DNA from: Gammaproteobacteria bacterium
Lineage (GTDB): Bacteria; Pseudomonadota; Gammaproteobacteria; Pseudomonadales; Halieaceae
Direction of reading: 5' to 3'
DNA: 6,660 nt
NCBI GenBank assembly: GCA_002748505.1
Contig: PDSN01000090.1
Coordinates: 1 to 6,660 of the forward strand
The position numbers and the translations under genes were made by a program. A model generated the notes under the pieces. The model saw only the letters and a program-made list of their open reading frames with translations, ran no database searches and was not told where the DNA came from. Shown here piece by piece: positions 1-6,270 of this stretch (its first letter is position 1; the number at the start of each line of letters is the position of its first letter).

Positions 1-1251
1 TGAATCACACTCAAGCCCCCAGCCCATCCTGTCAATCAGTTTCGAGGTCAGACTCAGGCCAAAGCCGAAGCCCAGATCATCACGATAACCGCTTTCCCTC
101 TCCTCATTAAGGATATGTATCCTGCTCCCCTCCATGGAAACAGAGACACGCCCCCTGGAGCTGTGCTGAAATGCGTTACGGATCAGATTGGATAAAACAA
201 TGCGCAGGGGTGCCTCCGCTGTTTTCACGGTACAGGGGAACAGGCTGAGTTGAAGTTTTATGTTTTTCCCCCGCAGCAGAAAGGCCAATTCCCTGATGAT
301 CTCCCTGACAAGACGATCCACCCTCAGCTCGGTCTCGGGAGGCGGCTCCCCGGACTTGCGGCCCACCCAGAGCAGGGTCTCGACAAGCATTTTCATGTTT
401 TCCGAAGCGCGGTCAAGCCGTCTGACCGATCTTTCCTGTAACTTCAGCCGTTTTTCCGGCTCAAAACGCTGGAGTTTTTTCAGTACCTCTGTGTTCTGGG
501 AGATAACGGTGATCGGTGTGCGCAGCTCATGGCTTGCGTAATGGACAAACTGCTGATCCCTTTCCAGCTGCTCATGTTCTGCACGTATTTTTGCGTGCAG
601 CATTGCCGCCAGCTCATTGAGTTCACGAAAATGAAAATCGGGAGGCACCTCTCTGATCCGCTCTGAATCAAGACCGCCTGCCCAGCTGTTCAGGGAGATC
701 ATGGGCTGGGAAACGGCCCGCATAAAAAACCAGAACATAACGGCGACACCGATTCCTATCAGGCAGCTGAGTACAATAAGAAAGCGAATATTTTTGTTGG
801 AATTCCACCCCATAACCCCCAGAGGTGTACTAAAACCCGACCACTGACTCACATAATAAATCTGCCCCTCTTTCTCGACAGCCATAACGTAATAGTCGGT
901 TCCGCTGCGGGAAAGACGGGGTTTCCTGGCTATATACAGCTCGTTGGAGGGCGGCACAGGCGTAGGAAAAACCCGCGTAACCCCAGGCGGCATGAATTTC
1001 CAGTTTGTGGTTATCCTGTAGGTACCCCAATATTCGACATCCTTTCTTTTTTCGCCCGGCGCAGAGTGATGAAAGTTCTCCACTGTCACCGCCATATTAT
1101 CCATAATGGCATGGGCGACCCCCATGCTGAAAAAGCGGGCACTCAAAAAGGAATAGCCAAGGACAAGCAAGCCGCTCAGGGAGAAAAAGGCGAGAACAAC
1201 AACAGTTTTGATACTCAGCTCCCGCAGCCTTGATCCCGGCCTAGTCGTCAT
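1..1251 (-). CDS. Sensor histidine kinase of a two-component system, C-terminus cut by the window edge
   Basis: The frame is open from ATG at 1251 to base 1 (417 residues seen) with no stop. Residues about 15-37 form a first membrane helix, 38-154 an extracytoplasmic sensor region, and 156-178 a second helix. A linker of about 50 residues leads to the HisKA H-box SHELRTP with phospho-accepting His241. The ATP-binding domain shows the N-box around Asn355/Asn359 (SNLIRNAFQHS) and a glycine box at 394-398 (GFGFG), ending GWGLECDS, so perhaps only 10-20 residues are missing. The stretch between N-box and glycine box is very short and no DxGxG motif is visible, as in PfeS-like kinases paired with this regulator type. 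The start overlaps the regulator gene by 11 bases. An in-frame ATG at 1263 is an alternative start and neither has an ideal Shine-Dalgarno spacing. It should phosphorylate the regulator encoded just upstream. The signal is unknown. Confidence 0.93.
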   Translation of the reverse strand, partial: MTTRPGSRLRELSIKTVVVLAFFSLSGLLVLGYSFLSARFFSMGVAHAIMDNMAVTVENFHHSAPGEKRKDVEYWGTYRITTNWKFMPPGVTRVFPTPVPPSNELYIARKPRLSRSGTDYYVMAVEKEGQIYYVSQWSGFSTPLGVMGWNSNKNIRFLIVLSCLIGIGVAVMFWFFMRAVSQPMISLNSWAGGLDSERIREVPPDFHFRELNELAAMLHAKIRAEHEQLERDQQFVHYASHELRTPITVISQNTEVLKKLQRFEPEKRLKLQERSVRRLDRASENMKMLVETLLWVGRKSGEPPPETELRVDRLVREIIRELAFLLRGKNIKLQLSLFPCTVKTAEAPLRIVLSNLIRNAFQHSSRGRVSVSMEGSRIHILNEERESGYRDDLGFGFGLSLTSKLIDRMGWGLECDS

Positions 1252-1927
1252 CCGCCTTATCATCTTCCTTGTAAATGGCAAAGCCATGCCTGGAAATGGT
1301 GTGAATCAGCTTCTCCTCAAAGGGGGCGTCAACCACCCTGCGCAGATGGTGCATCTGCACCTTCAGGCTGTTGCTTGCGGGCAGATCATCCCCCCATACC
1401 GCGTCTTCAAGCTCACAACGGGGCACAACATTGGGCGATGCCCGCAGCAGGGTCTCAAGCAGCTTCCAGAGGATAGGGGTTATCTTCAAGGGCTGTTTTG
1501 CCCTGGTCACGACCTTTGCCATCATATCCATCTGTAAATCTTCACAGCAGAGCTTTTTTATCTGGCCGCTTCTGCGTTTGGCAAGAGCCCGCAGCCTGGC
1601 CAGCAATTCCTCCAGGGCAAAGGGTTTGACGAGATAATCATCTGCTCCGGCCCGAAAACCGTCCACCTTGCTTTCCAGGCTGTCCCTTGCTGTCAGCATC
1701 AGAATCGGTGTGTCATCACCTTTTTCCCGCAGCTTCTTGCAAAGCGAGAGCCCGTCAAGACGGGGCAGGTTAAGATCCAGCATAATGACCTGATAGCGAT
1801 TTTCAAGGGCAAGTACCAGCCCGCGCTCCCCATTGAGGGCGTGGTAGCAGACTATCCCTTCCAGCTCCAGATATTCGCATACTGTCTCTGCAAGATCATG
1901 GTTATCTTCGACAAAAAGTACGTTCAC
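1241..1927 (-). CDS. OmpR/PhoB-family response regulator
   Basis: This 228-residue protein is a complete receiver plus winged-helix DNA-binding regulator. The receiver (about 1-118) has the acidic pair Glu7/Asp8, phospho-acceptor Asp51 (MLDLNLP), Thr79 (MLTARD) and Lys101 in the LVKPF motif. The winged helix spans about 125-220, with the conserved WGDDLPASNSLKVQMHHLRR recognition-helix region near 178-197 and an IHTISRHGFAIY wing, where most relatives have HTVxGxGYRL. The RASPNVVPRCELEDAVWGDD stretch is typical of the PfeR-like branch common in proteobacteria. The start is GTG at 1927. The in-phase stop of the upstream gene lies 19 bases away and only a weak GGGA-type ribosome site precedes it, so translation is probably coupled. 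The kinase gene overlaps its 3' end. The family assignment is secure, but target genes are unknown. Confidence 0.97.
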   Translation of the reverse strand: MNVLFVEDNHDLAETVCEYLELEGIVCYHALNGERGLVLALENRYQVIMLDLNLPRLDGLSLCKKLREKGDDTPILMLTARDSLESKVDGFRAGADDYLVKPFALEELLARLRALAKRRSGQIKKLCCEDLQMDMMAKVVTRAKQPLKITPILWKLLETLLRASPNVVPRCELEDAVWGDDLPASNSLKVQMHHLRRVVDAPFEEKLIHTISRHGFAIYKEDDKADDD

Positions 1928-1946
1928 CGGTAAATTCCCGCTGCGC

Positions 1947-2492
1947 TCATTGCGTATCCTGCCTGTTTACACCGTGTAACAGCTCGTTGATCTCGTTTTT
2001 CATGGTTTCCCTGTCCGGGTTTTCATCCTCAAGGCGGCGGGCCAGCGCCGAAAGGCCGGAAAGCAGCGCCGCCCTGTCAGGGTTGCTCCCCTCCTGCATC
2101 ACTTCCATGCAGGCATTAAGAGGCCCTTCCAGCCGGGTAAAATAATCATCCCTGCGAAAAACAATTCTCTGCTCGGGAAAGACCCCGCGGGAGGCATCGT
2201 CCAGCAGCTTCTCCAGCTTTTCCATCATCCCGGCAATACGCCTGCTTCTCCTGAAACTGCAATACGAGGACGCAGCAGTTATCACCACCAGCGAAACAAC
2301 CATATACCCCGCCACGGCACTGTTATGACTATAGGCAGTGGAACCATCGAGAATCATAAGATAAAACCAGATGAGCAGACAAAAAGACAGAATCAGCATC
2401 AGACTGTTTGCAAGTATGGTTACCATCACCTGGCCAAACTGATACCTGCCATTGACGATATACCTGCGCCTGCTCCTGCCTCCCTTCTTCAC
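1947..2492 (-). CDS. Two-helix inner-membrane protein with HAMP-like segment and no output domain
   Basis: A 181-residue protein. The basic N-terminus (RSRRRYIVNGRYQFGQ, residues 6-21) resembles the start of a class of proteobacterial signal-transduction membrane proteins. Helices lie at about 22-47 and 58-78, separated by only about ten residues, so little is exposed outside. Residues about 82-132 read like a degenerate HAMP module (RRIAGMMEKLEKLL, then GVFPEQRIVFRRDDYFTRLEGPLNACMEVM), although the usual Pro after the first helix is Met. The rest (133-181) is charged and helical, possibly coiled coil, with no kinase, cyclase or chemoreceptor domain. The GTG start at 2492 overlaps the previous stop as GTGA and is preceded by GGAGG seven bases upstream. 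It lies 19 bases before the response-regulator gene. I infer an accessory or sensory role with that two-component system. This is not demonstrated. Confidence 0.88.
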   Translation of the reverse strand: MKKGGRSRRRYIVNGRYQFGQVMVTILANSLMLILSFCLLIWFYLMILDGSTAYSHNSAVAGYMVVSLVVITAASSYCSFRRSRRIAGMMEKLEKLLDDASRGVFPEQRIVFRRDDYFTRLEGPLNACMEVMQEGSNPDRAALLSGLSALARRLEDENPDRETMKNEINELLHGVNRQDTQ

Positions 2493-2866
2493 AGAACAGC
2501 CTCCACCACCGCTATATATTTTTTGGAAAGCTCTATCCCGTTCATCCCCGCAAAGCGCCTGCGGTACTCCTCACCGGCGGGGCCGGCAAAATCCATCGTC
2601 TTCCATATCAGATACGGCTTGCCCTTACGCTGTTCAAAGCCATAACCCCTGACGGCGATGGTGTTCACCGCATCTTCCTGAGTAACCTCCATGGTTATGT
2701 CCTTTTTCCCGCGGTCAAGCTCAATATCCGTTATCCTGCCAAAATCCTCCCCCAGCCCCACCGCGCCTTTTATCTTTCTGTTAAGGATAAAAAGCACTGC
2801 GGCCTTGGTGCTGAAATATCTCTGTCGCAATCTCTTGAATCTGCTGCTGGTCTTTTTAATCTCCAT
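2489..2866 (-). CDS. Uncharacterised 125-residue protein
   Basis: I do not recognise this family. The ATG at 2866 is chosen because GGGGAG lies seven bases upstream. The frame stays open upstream to a TTG at 2887, but that would put the ribosome site inside the gene. The protein opens with a very basic stretch (residues 4-33, many Lys/Arg) carrying a short hydrophobic run (AAVLFIL, 22-28). An apparently beta-rich part follows (FGRITDIEL, DITMEV, NTIAVRGYGF, KPYLIWK), then a helix around 98-109 and a hydrophobic C-terminus (KYIAVVEAVL). No signal peptide, cysteine pair or catalytic motif is seen. It is probably a small cytosolic or membrane-peripheral protein. Its stop overlaps the GTG of the HAMP-like gene by four bases, so the two are probably translationally coupled and may work together. 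Confidence 0.85.
   Translation of the reverse strand: MEIKKTSSRFKRLRQRYFSTKAAVLFILNRKIKGAVGLGEDFGRITDIELDRGKKDITMEVTQEDAVNTIAVRGYGFEQRKGKPYLIWKTMDFAGPAGEEYRRRFAGMNGIELSKKYIAVVEAVL
2500..2504 (-). promoter_or_regulatory. Ribosome binding site for the HAMP-like membrane protein
   Basis: GGAGG on the minus strand lies seven bases before GTG 2492, inside the end of the preceding gene. It supports the GTG start and the four-base GTGA overlap. Confidence 0.75.
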
Positions 2867-2873
2867 CCTCTCA

Positions 2874-2879
2874 CTCCCC
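2874..2879 (-). promoter_or_regulatory. Ribosome binding site for the 125-residue protein
   Basis: GGGGAG on the minus strand lies seven bases before ATG 2866. It decides the start in favour of ATG over the upstream in-frame TTG at 2887. Confidence 0.75.
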
Positions 2880-2950
2880 GGAATCAATACGGCCCCGCCT
2901 TGCAGCCAACGCTCACGGCCCGCTTTTAGTCATATCATCATCCGTGCCGA

Positions 2951-2997
2951 ATCTGCCGTCATTTCCGGCACTAATCAGTCTGTAGGATCTGCCGTCA
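2951..2997. repeat. Pair of 11-base direct repeats (ATCTGCCGTCA)
   Basis: ATCTGCCGTCA occurs at 2951-2961 and again at 2987-2997 on the plus strand, exactly 36 bases apart. The shared core ATCTGCC also takes part in the inverted repeat just to the right. The second copy lies in the gap between the possible small peptide frame and the 125-residue protein gene. The pair could be binding sites for a regulator of the downstream signalling genes, or a relic of a small duplication. No -10/-35 pair could be placed convincingly here. Confidence 0.55.
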
Positions 2998-3082
2998 GCG
3001 GACAATTTGGCAGATCTGTCGTTGCAGCGGTAACAGCACCCACAGCCATCAGCATCCCCATGGCCATATTATTCATCGCCAT
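2975..3082 (-). CDS. Possible small methionine-rich peptide (35 residues) downstream of the iron permease
   Basis: A short frame starts 33 bases after the permease stop. It begins at ATG 3082, or better at the second ATG 3076, which has GGGGAG nine bases upstream. The product is MAMNNMAMGMLMAVGAV followed by TAATTDLPNCPLTADPTD. Six of the first twelve residues are Met. Residues about 7-20 are hydrophobic enough for a short membrane-associated stretch, and there is one Cys in an LPNCP motif. I recognise no family. In favour are the ribosome site and the position in the permease transcript. Against are the short length, the inverted repeat inside the 3' part, and the absence of any comparison. 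A chance frame is quite possible. Confidence 0.35.
   Translation of the reverse strand: MAMNNMAMGMLMAVGAVTAATTDLPNCPLTADPTD
2986..3016. repeat. 8-base inverted repeat, potential RNA hairpin
   Basis: GATCTGCC at 2986-2993 pairs perfectly with GGCAGATC at 3009-3016 across a 15-base loop. It lies inside the 3' part of the possible small reading frame. No T-run follows on either strand, so it does not look like an intrinsic terminator. It may be an mRNA structure or a protein-binding dyad between the permease gene and the signalling genes. Confidence 0.45.
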
Positions 3083-3115
3083 CCACTCCCCGCATTTTCA
3101 GGCTCCCCCGGATAA

Positions 3116-4321
3116 TCATGCCTGCTGTATCCCGCTCCCCCCTTTCGCTTCACCTCGTTTCAGTACAAGCCAGCCGACAGGGAGCAGGGCCAGAACCAGC
3201 CCCTGGCCGATAATCGTCTCCCTAGTCGGGAAAATCCCCAGCCAGGTAACCATGGGCCATCCTTCAAGCCTGGTGGTCCCGATCATTGCCGCCACCTGCA
3301 GTTCCATAATCCCCTGCCCGGTAAAGGAAAAGGCCATAACAAAGAGCAGTACCGCTGTTGCCCCGAAAAACAATCCCAGGGGAAGGCGTATCGAGGCAAG
3401 TTTTACCAGGCCATAGACAATAAAAAGGGCAACAAGCGCCGCCGCCATTCCCACCCAGACAGCATCCATATGGCCCTCAGCACCGGAGATCAACGCCTGA
3501 TAGAAGAGAATAGTCTCCGCCCCCTCCCGAAAAACCGCAAGAAAGGCAACAAAGCCAAGGGCAAACAGGCTCCCCCGGCCAATGGCCTGATCCATTTTAT
3601 CCCTGATAAAGGCCTGCCATTTATCGGCATCCCTCTTAGCGGTGAGCCAGTAGCTCACATAGACAAGAACCAGTGCTGCAACAAGCATGGTGATTCCTTC
3701 CATGGCCTCCCGATTGGCACCGCTGGCAGTAACCAGACTGTTTAATGCCCAGGCTGCGCCGATACTGGCCAGGAGGGCCCAGCCAACGCCATGATAGATA
3801 ACCCTGACCTTGTCCGGGTATCCAGAGCGGTTGAGATAGGCGATAAGCGCGGCCACCACCAGCATGGCCTCCACTCCTTCCCGGAACAAAATCAGGAAGG
3901 ACTGCATCATCCGGCCCCAGAAACTCTGGCCCTCGGTGGAATACTGTTCGTCTGCATAATGAAGATCCTTCTTTAAGGCCGCCCAGGTCTTCTCCAGTTC
4001 CGCCTTATCCTCTCCCCGCATTGCCTGGGAGATGGCAAGGGAAAACCGGGACTCTATCTGCAGCATAAAGGCATTATCCTTCAGACCAAGGGTAAATTCC
4101 ATGCCGCTGGTTTCAAAAACATCGAAGTACAACCTGGAAAAAAGATTGCCGGTGACAACGCCGTTTGCGGGCAGATACTCCGCCATGGCCTCATCCCCCC
4201 GTTCGACAATCTCTGCCACCACCGGGCCGTAATCCTCTGTTACCCCCTGGGCACCAACAGCCAGGGAAGGCAGAACGCAGAGGAAAAACACCGCCAGAAC
4301 CAATAATCGTCTCATTTTCAT
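3116..4321 (-). CDS. Ftr1/EfeU-family iron permease with periplasmic N-terminal domain
   Basis: A complete 401-residue protein for high-affinity iron uptake across the inner membrane. Residues 1-24 are a signal peptide (basic start, hydrophobic core, cleavage likely near AVGA/QG). Residues about 25-135 form an extracytoplasmic domain with the YFDVFETSGMEF stretch (65-76), seen in the longer bacterial members of the family. About seven membrane helices follow. The two hallmark iron-binding motifs are present, REGVE at 147-151 and REGAE at 265-269, both within helices. The family-typical QGIMELQ (336-342) and FPTRETIIGQG (364-374) segments are also present, so the transporter looks functional. 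The ATG at 4321 has only a weak ribosome site, and ATG 4315 is an alternative. No EfeO/EfeB, P19 or cytochrome partner lies in the window. Iron as substrate follows from the family, while the oxidation state carried cannot be told. Other Ftr1-like proteins may move other metals. Confidence 0.95.
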   Translation of the reverse strand: MKMRRLLVLAVFFLCVLPSLAVGAQGVTEDYGPVVAEIVERGDEAMAEYLPANGVVTGNLFSRLYFDVFETSGMEFTLGLKDNAFMLQIESRFSLAISQAMRGEDKAELEKTWAALKKDLHYADEQYSTEGQSFWGRMMQSFLILFREGVEAMLVVAALIAYLNRSGYPDKVRVIYHGVGWALLASIGAAWALNSLVTASGANREAMEGITMLVAALVLVYVSYWLTAKRDADKWQAFIRDKMDQAIGRGSLFALGFVAFLAVFREGAETILFYQALISGAEGHMDAVWVGMAAALVALFIVYGLVKLASIRLPLGLFFGATAVLLFVMAFSFTGQGIMELQVAAMIGTTRLEGWPMVTWLGIFPTRETIIGQGLVLALLPVGWLVLKRGEAKGGSGIQQA

Positions 4322-4376
4322 AACCCAAATACAACCTGTTGAAATTACAAACTTAAATACAAAATCCGGCAGCTGC
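4322..4376 (-). promoter_or_regulatory. AT-rich gap with repeated TTGTATTT, possible control region of the permease
   Basis: This 55-base gap is clearly richer in A and T than the flanking genes. On the minus strand it holds TTGTATTT at 4362-4355 and 4334-4327, with a near copy TTGTAATTT at 4350-4342. I cannot place a good sigma-70 pair with normal spacing, nor a convincing Fur box. It is the largest non-coding gap to the right of the permease gene, so a permease promoter could lie here or in the end of the preceding gene. This is an inference from composition. Confidence 0.25.
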
Positions 4377-4859
4377 TCAGGTCATGGAAATAAACCGCTC
4401 CACCTGCCGCCTGAAAACAGCCCGGTTTTCAGGTGTATCCTCACCGCAGTAGCGGATATCAATATACCTGCCGGCAATATCCCGCACCGCTGTCTCCAGT
4501 TCCGGCCTGGCAGCAACAACCCGGGCCAGATACTCCCCTGGACATTCGCAGTCTTCCTTGCCCAGATCAAACTTCTTCTCCATCCGGGTACAAAACCGCC
4601 GCCAGCTCCTGGTAAACCGGTCAACCTTCTCGCGGCCGCGCCACCAGGCAACGCCAAGATAGAGCAGCAGGAGCAGCACCACCCCGGAGATTCCGGTAAT
4701 CAGCATATCCAGCCAGTTATCTCCCTTGAGGCCGACACCCTTGAGCAGCTCCATCTGCTTATCCGGGTCATAGTTAATTACCCATTTCTGCATATCCCCA
4801 AAAAGGCTCGATAGATCAGGCAGCTGCCAGCCAGATTCCTTTTTCGGACGGGGTTTCAC
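4377..4859 (-). pseudogene. C-terminal part of the TgpA-like protein, separated by a frame break
   Basis: Reading from GTG 4859 gives 160 residues, but the same frame stays open back to 4961 and adds a hydrophilic Glu/Lys/Gln/Pro-rich linker of about 34 residues. The content is that of the C-terminal third of TgpA proteins: a pre-membrane segment (WVINYDPDKQMELLKGVGL, 26-44), one membrane helix (about 52-72), then a cytoplasmic DUF4129-like tail with PGEYLARVVAARPEL (107-121) and YIDIRY (132-137). It follows directly from the N-terminal half encoded at 4930-6270, but one base out of phase. It is unlikely to be an independent gene: AAGGAG lies upstream of the GTG, but about 15 bases away, too far for a normal site. 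Most likely this is the second half of one gene, either broken or read through by frameshifting or a sequencing indel. It ends 55 bases before the permease gene. Confidence 0.8.
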
Positions 4860-4929
4860 CTCTGCCGGTTTGTTCTCCTTAGCGGTTTCCTCGCGGAGGG
4901 CAGGCTGAACCTGGGGCTGTTGTTTTATC

Positions 4930-4961
4930 TCAACGGTATTTTTTTCTTCTTTTACCCCGCA
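4930..4961 (-). other. Frame junction within the TgpA-like gene (homopolymer-rich)
   Basis: The upstream frame ends with TGA at 4932-4930, while the downstream frame opens right after a TGA at 4964-4962. The phase must therefore change between 4961 and about 4930. Removing one base restores a continuous product of about 630 residues. The stretch contains GGGG (4958-4955), AAAA (4953-4950), tandem AGA AGA Arg codons and a run of seven A (4945-4939). Candidate causes are a one-base insertion in a decaying gene, a homopolymer sequencing error, or recoding at the A run or AGA pair. The sequence alone does not separate these. Confidence 0.75.
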
Positions 4962-6270
4962 TCAGCATCACAAGGCTGCCCGCCAGATACTCGGCACCGC
5001 CGTTCTTCTCATCAAAGAAATACCTGTCCAGCATATCCGGGCCGGGTTCCAGCAGATAGCCGTCATCATAGCTGTAATCCCCCTGCCTCAGCTGCACCAG
5101 GGCCTCATGCACAATCTTTTCGGGGTCGCCATACTTTGCGGCAAGCTCTTCTCCCAGCCTTTTCAGGCGGGGATTGGTGCCTTCCGGCCAGGCCAGGGCA
5201 CGGGCACGTTTTTCCCCCTTAAGCACATCGCCAAAGGTGAAATCGAGATACGAGGCCAGCTCCAGCTTAGGTTCATGGTCATCAATTCTTCTGATGGAAA
5301 GCAGCTGGGCATCACCGGAGATAAAACATTCCGGCCCCGGATGTGCGGGCAGATCAAGGGCATAAAGCCACCGCCCGCCATTGGGCATTACCCGCAGACT
5401 GTATTTGACAAGATTGGCCCTGTTTCTGACCAGACGCGCATAGTGGGCCGGATTTTTTACCGAAGCAGCAAGGAGGGTATTGCGATCATCCCAGCCTTCC
5501 GGCAGCGTCCAGACCTCACCGTCAAAATCATAAAAAACCGGGCCGCGCCAGTAGAGCTGGCTCTTGAACGGAGGCGGCCCTGCAAACTCGGCAACCACAA
5601 CATTCTGGTTATCTTCCTGTTTCGCCCGGCTTATACCGCCCGGCTGCAGGGATTTTACCTTTCCAAAATCCCCGTCCCCCCGGTTCATCATCGCCTTTAT
5701 GGGCAGCCCGAAGGCCAGGCCAATATCCCAGATCGGCCCCGGAATACGGGGAAAGGTCATAAACAACAGCAGCATCAGCGGCATCCCCAGCACAAACAGC
5801 AGCCCCGCCCTTTTCAGCAGAAAGCCGCTTCGCGCAGCCGACTGATCCATATGGATGGCAATCAGGCTCACGGTAAGGGCAAAGACCACCACCAGCATAT
5901 GCACCAGGCTGAGCAGGGTCTCCCAGTACAGCGCACCCACCGCCGCCAGAATAACTGCCGCAAAGATAAGCAGCAGATAATCCCTCCGGGTGGAGGATTC
6001 CCCCCATTTCAGAAAGACCACCGCAATAAAAAAGCAGAGCACCGCCTCCCCTGAAAACCAGCTCTCAAAGCTGAAATAAATCCCGCAGCCCACCGCAGCA
6101 AGCAGCCCATAGGTAATGAGCCTTGCGTACAGCGATTTGCGCCATTCCCCGGTGAAATGCAGCCCGCCGCCGACAAGGGCGACACCGGCAGTCCACAGGG
6201 GCAGGTTAAAAAATGACGGCAGCGCCGAGAGAACAAGGGTCAGCAGGACCCAGTAATGATATCTGCTCAC
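4930..6270 (-). pseudogene. TgpA-like membrane protein, N-terminal part, lacking the transglutaminase active site
   Basis: TgpA proteins are inner-membrane proteins with a periplasmic transglutaminase-like domain, usually co-encoded with DUF58 and a MoxR ATPase. GTG 6270 is the start: it overlaps the DUF58 stop as GTGA and has AAGG seven bases upstream. The 446 residues hold about six membrane helices up to residue 172 (DUF3488-type), the FPRIPGPIW motif (173-181), LYWRGPVFYDFDGEVW (239-254), and the entry to the transglutaminase fold (LRQGDYSY, 394-401). At 419-438 it aligns without gaps to the family pattern FDxRxGFCEHYAxxxxxLMR, but reads FDEKNGGAEYLAGSLVMLMR. The catalytic Cys is Ala426 and the following His is Tyr428. 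The segment after LMR carrying the catalytic His and Asp is absent, and the frame stops after GKRRKKYR. It may be a pseudogene, or the first half of a non-catalytic protein completed by 4377-4961. Confidence 0.88.

Noticed and set aside
2986..3016. Intrinsic terminator after the permease gene
   Set aside because: The 8-base stem has a 15-base loop and no T-run follows on the minus strand.
2867..3082. Readthrough or selenocysteine at the TGA of the 35-residue frame
   Set aside because: The frame continues with a repeated TAD motif to a second TGA and lies in phase with the 125-residue gene. However, one in three frames would be in phase by chance, the echo is explained by the 11-base DNA repeat, and no known selenoprotein motif is present.
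2691..3416. A 241-codon open frame on the plus strand across the small-gene gap
   Set aside because: It runs opposite the permease and the 125-residue gene. Its composition is Ser/Pro-rich with no family signature and no ribosome site was found.
4322..4376. Fur box upstream of the permease
   Set aside because: The gap is AT-rich, but I found no match close to the 19-base GATAATGATAATCATTATC-type palindrome.
5107..6054. A 315-codon open frame on the plus strand
   Set aside because: It lies entirely opposite the TgpA-like gene, and its product is low in recognisable structure and rich in Pro, Gln and His. The opposite strand encodes clear family motifs, so this is an antisense shadow.
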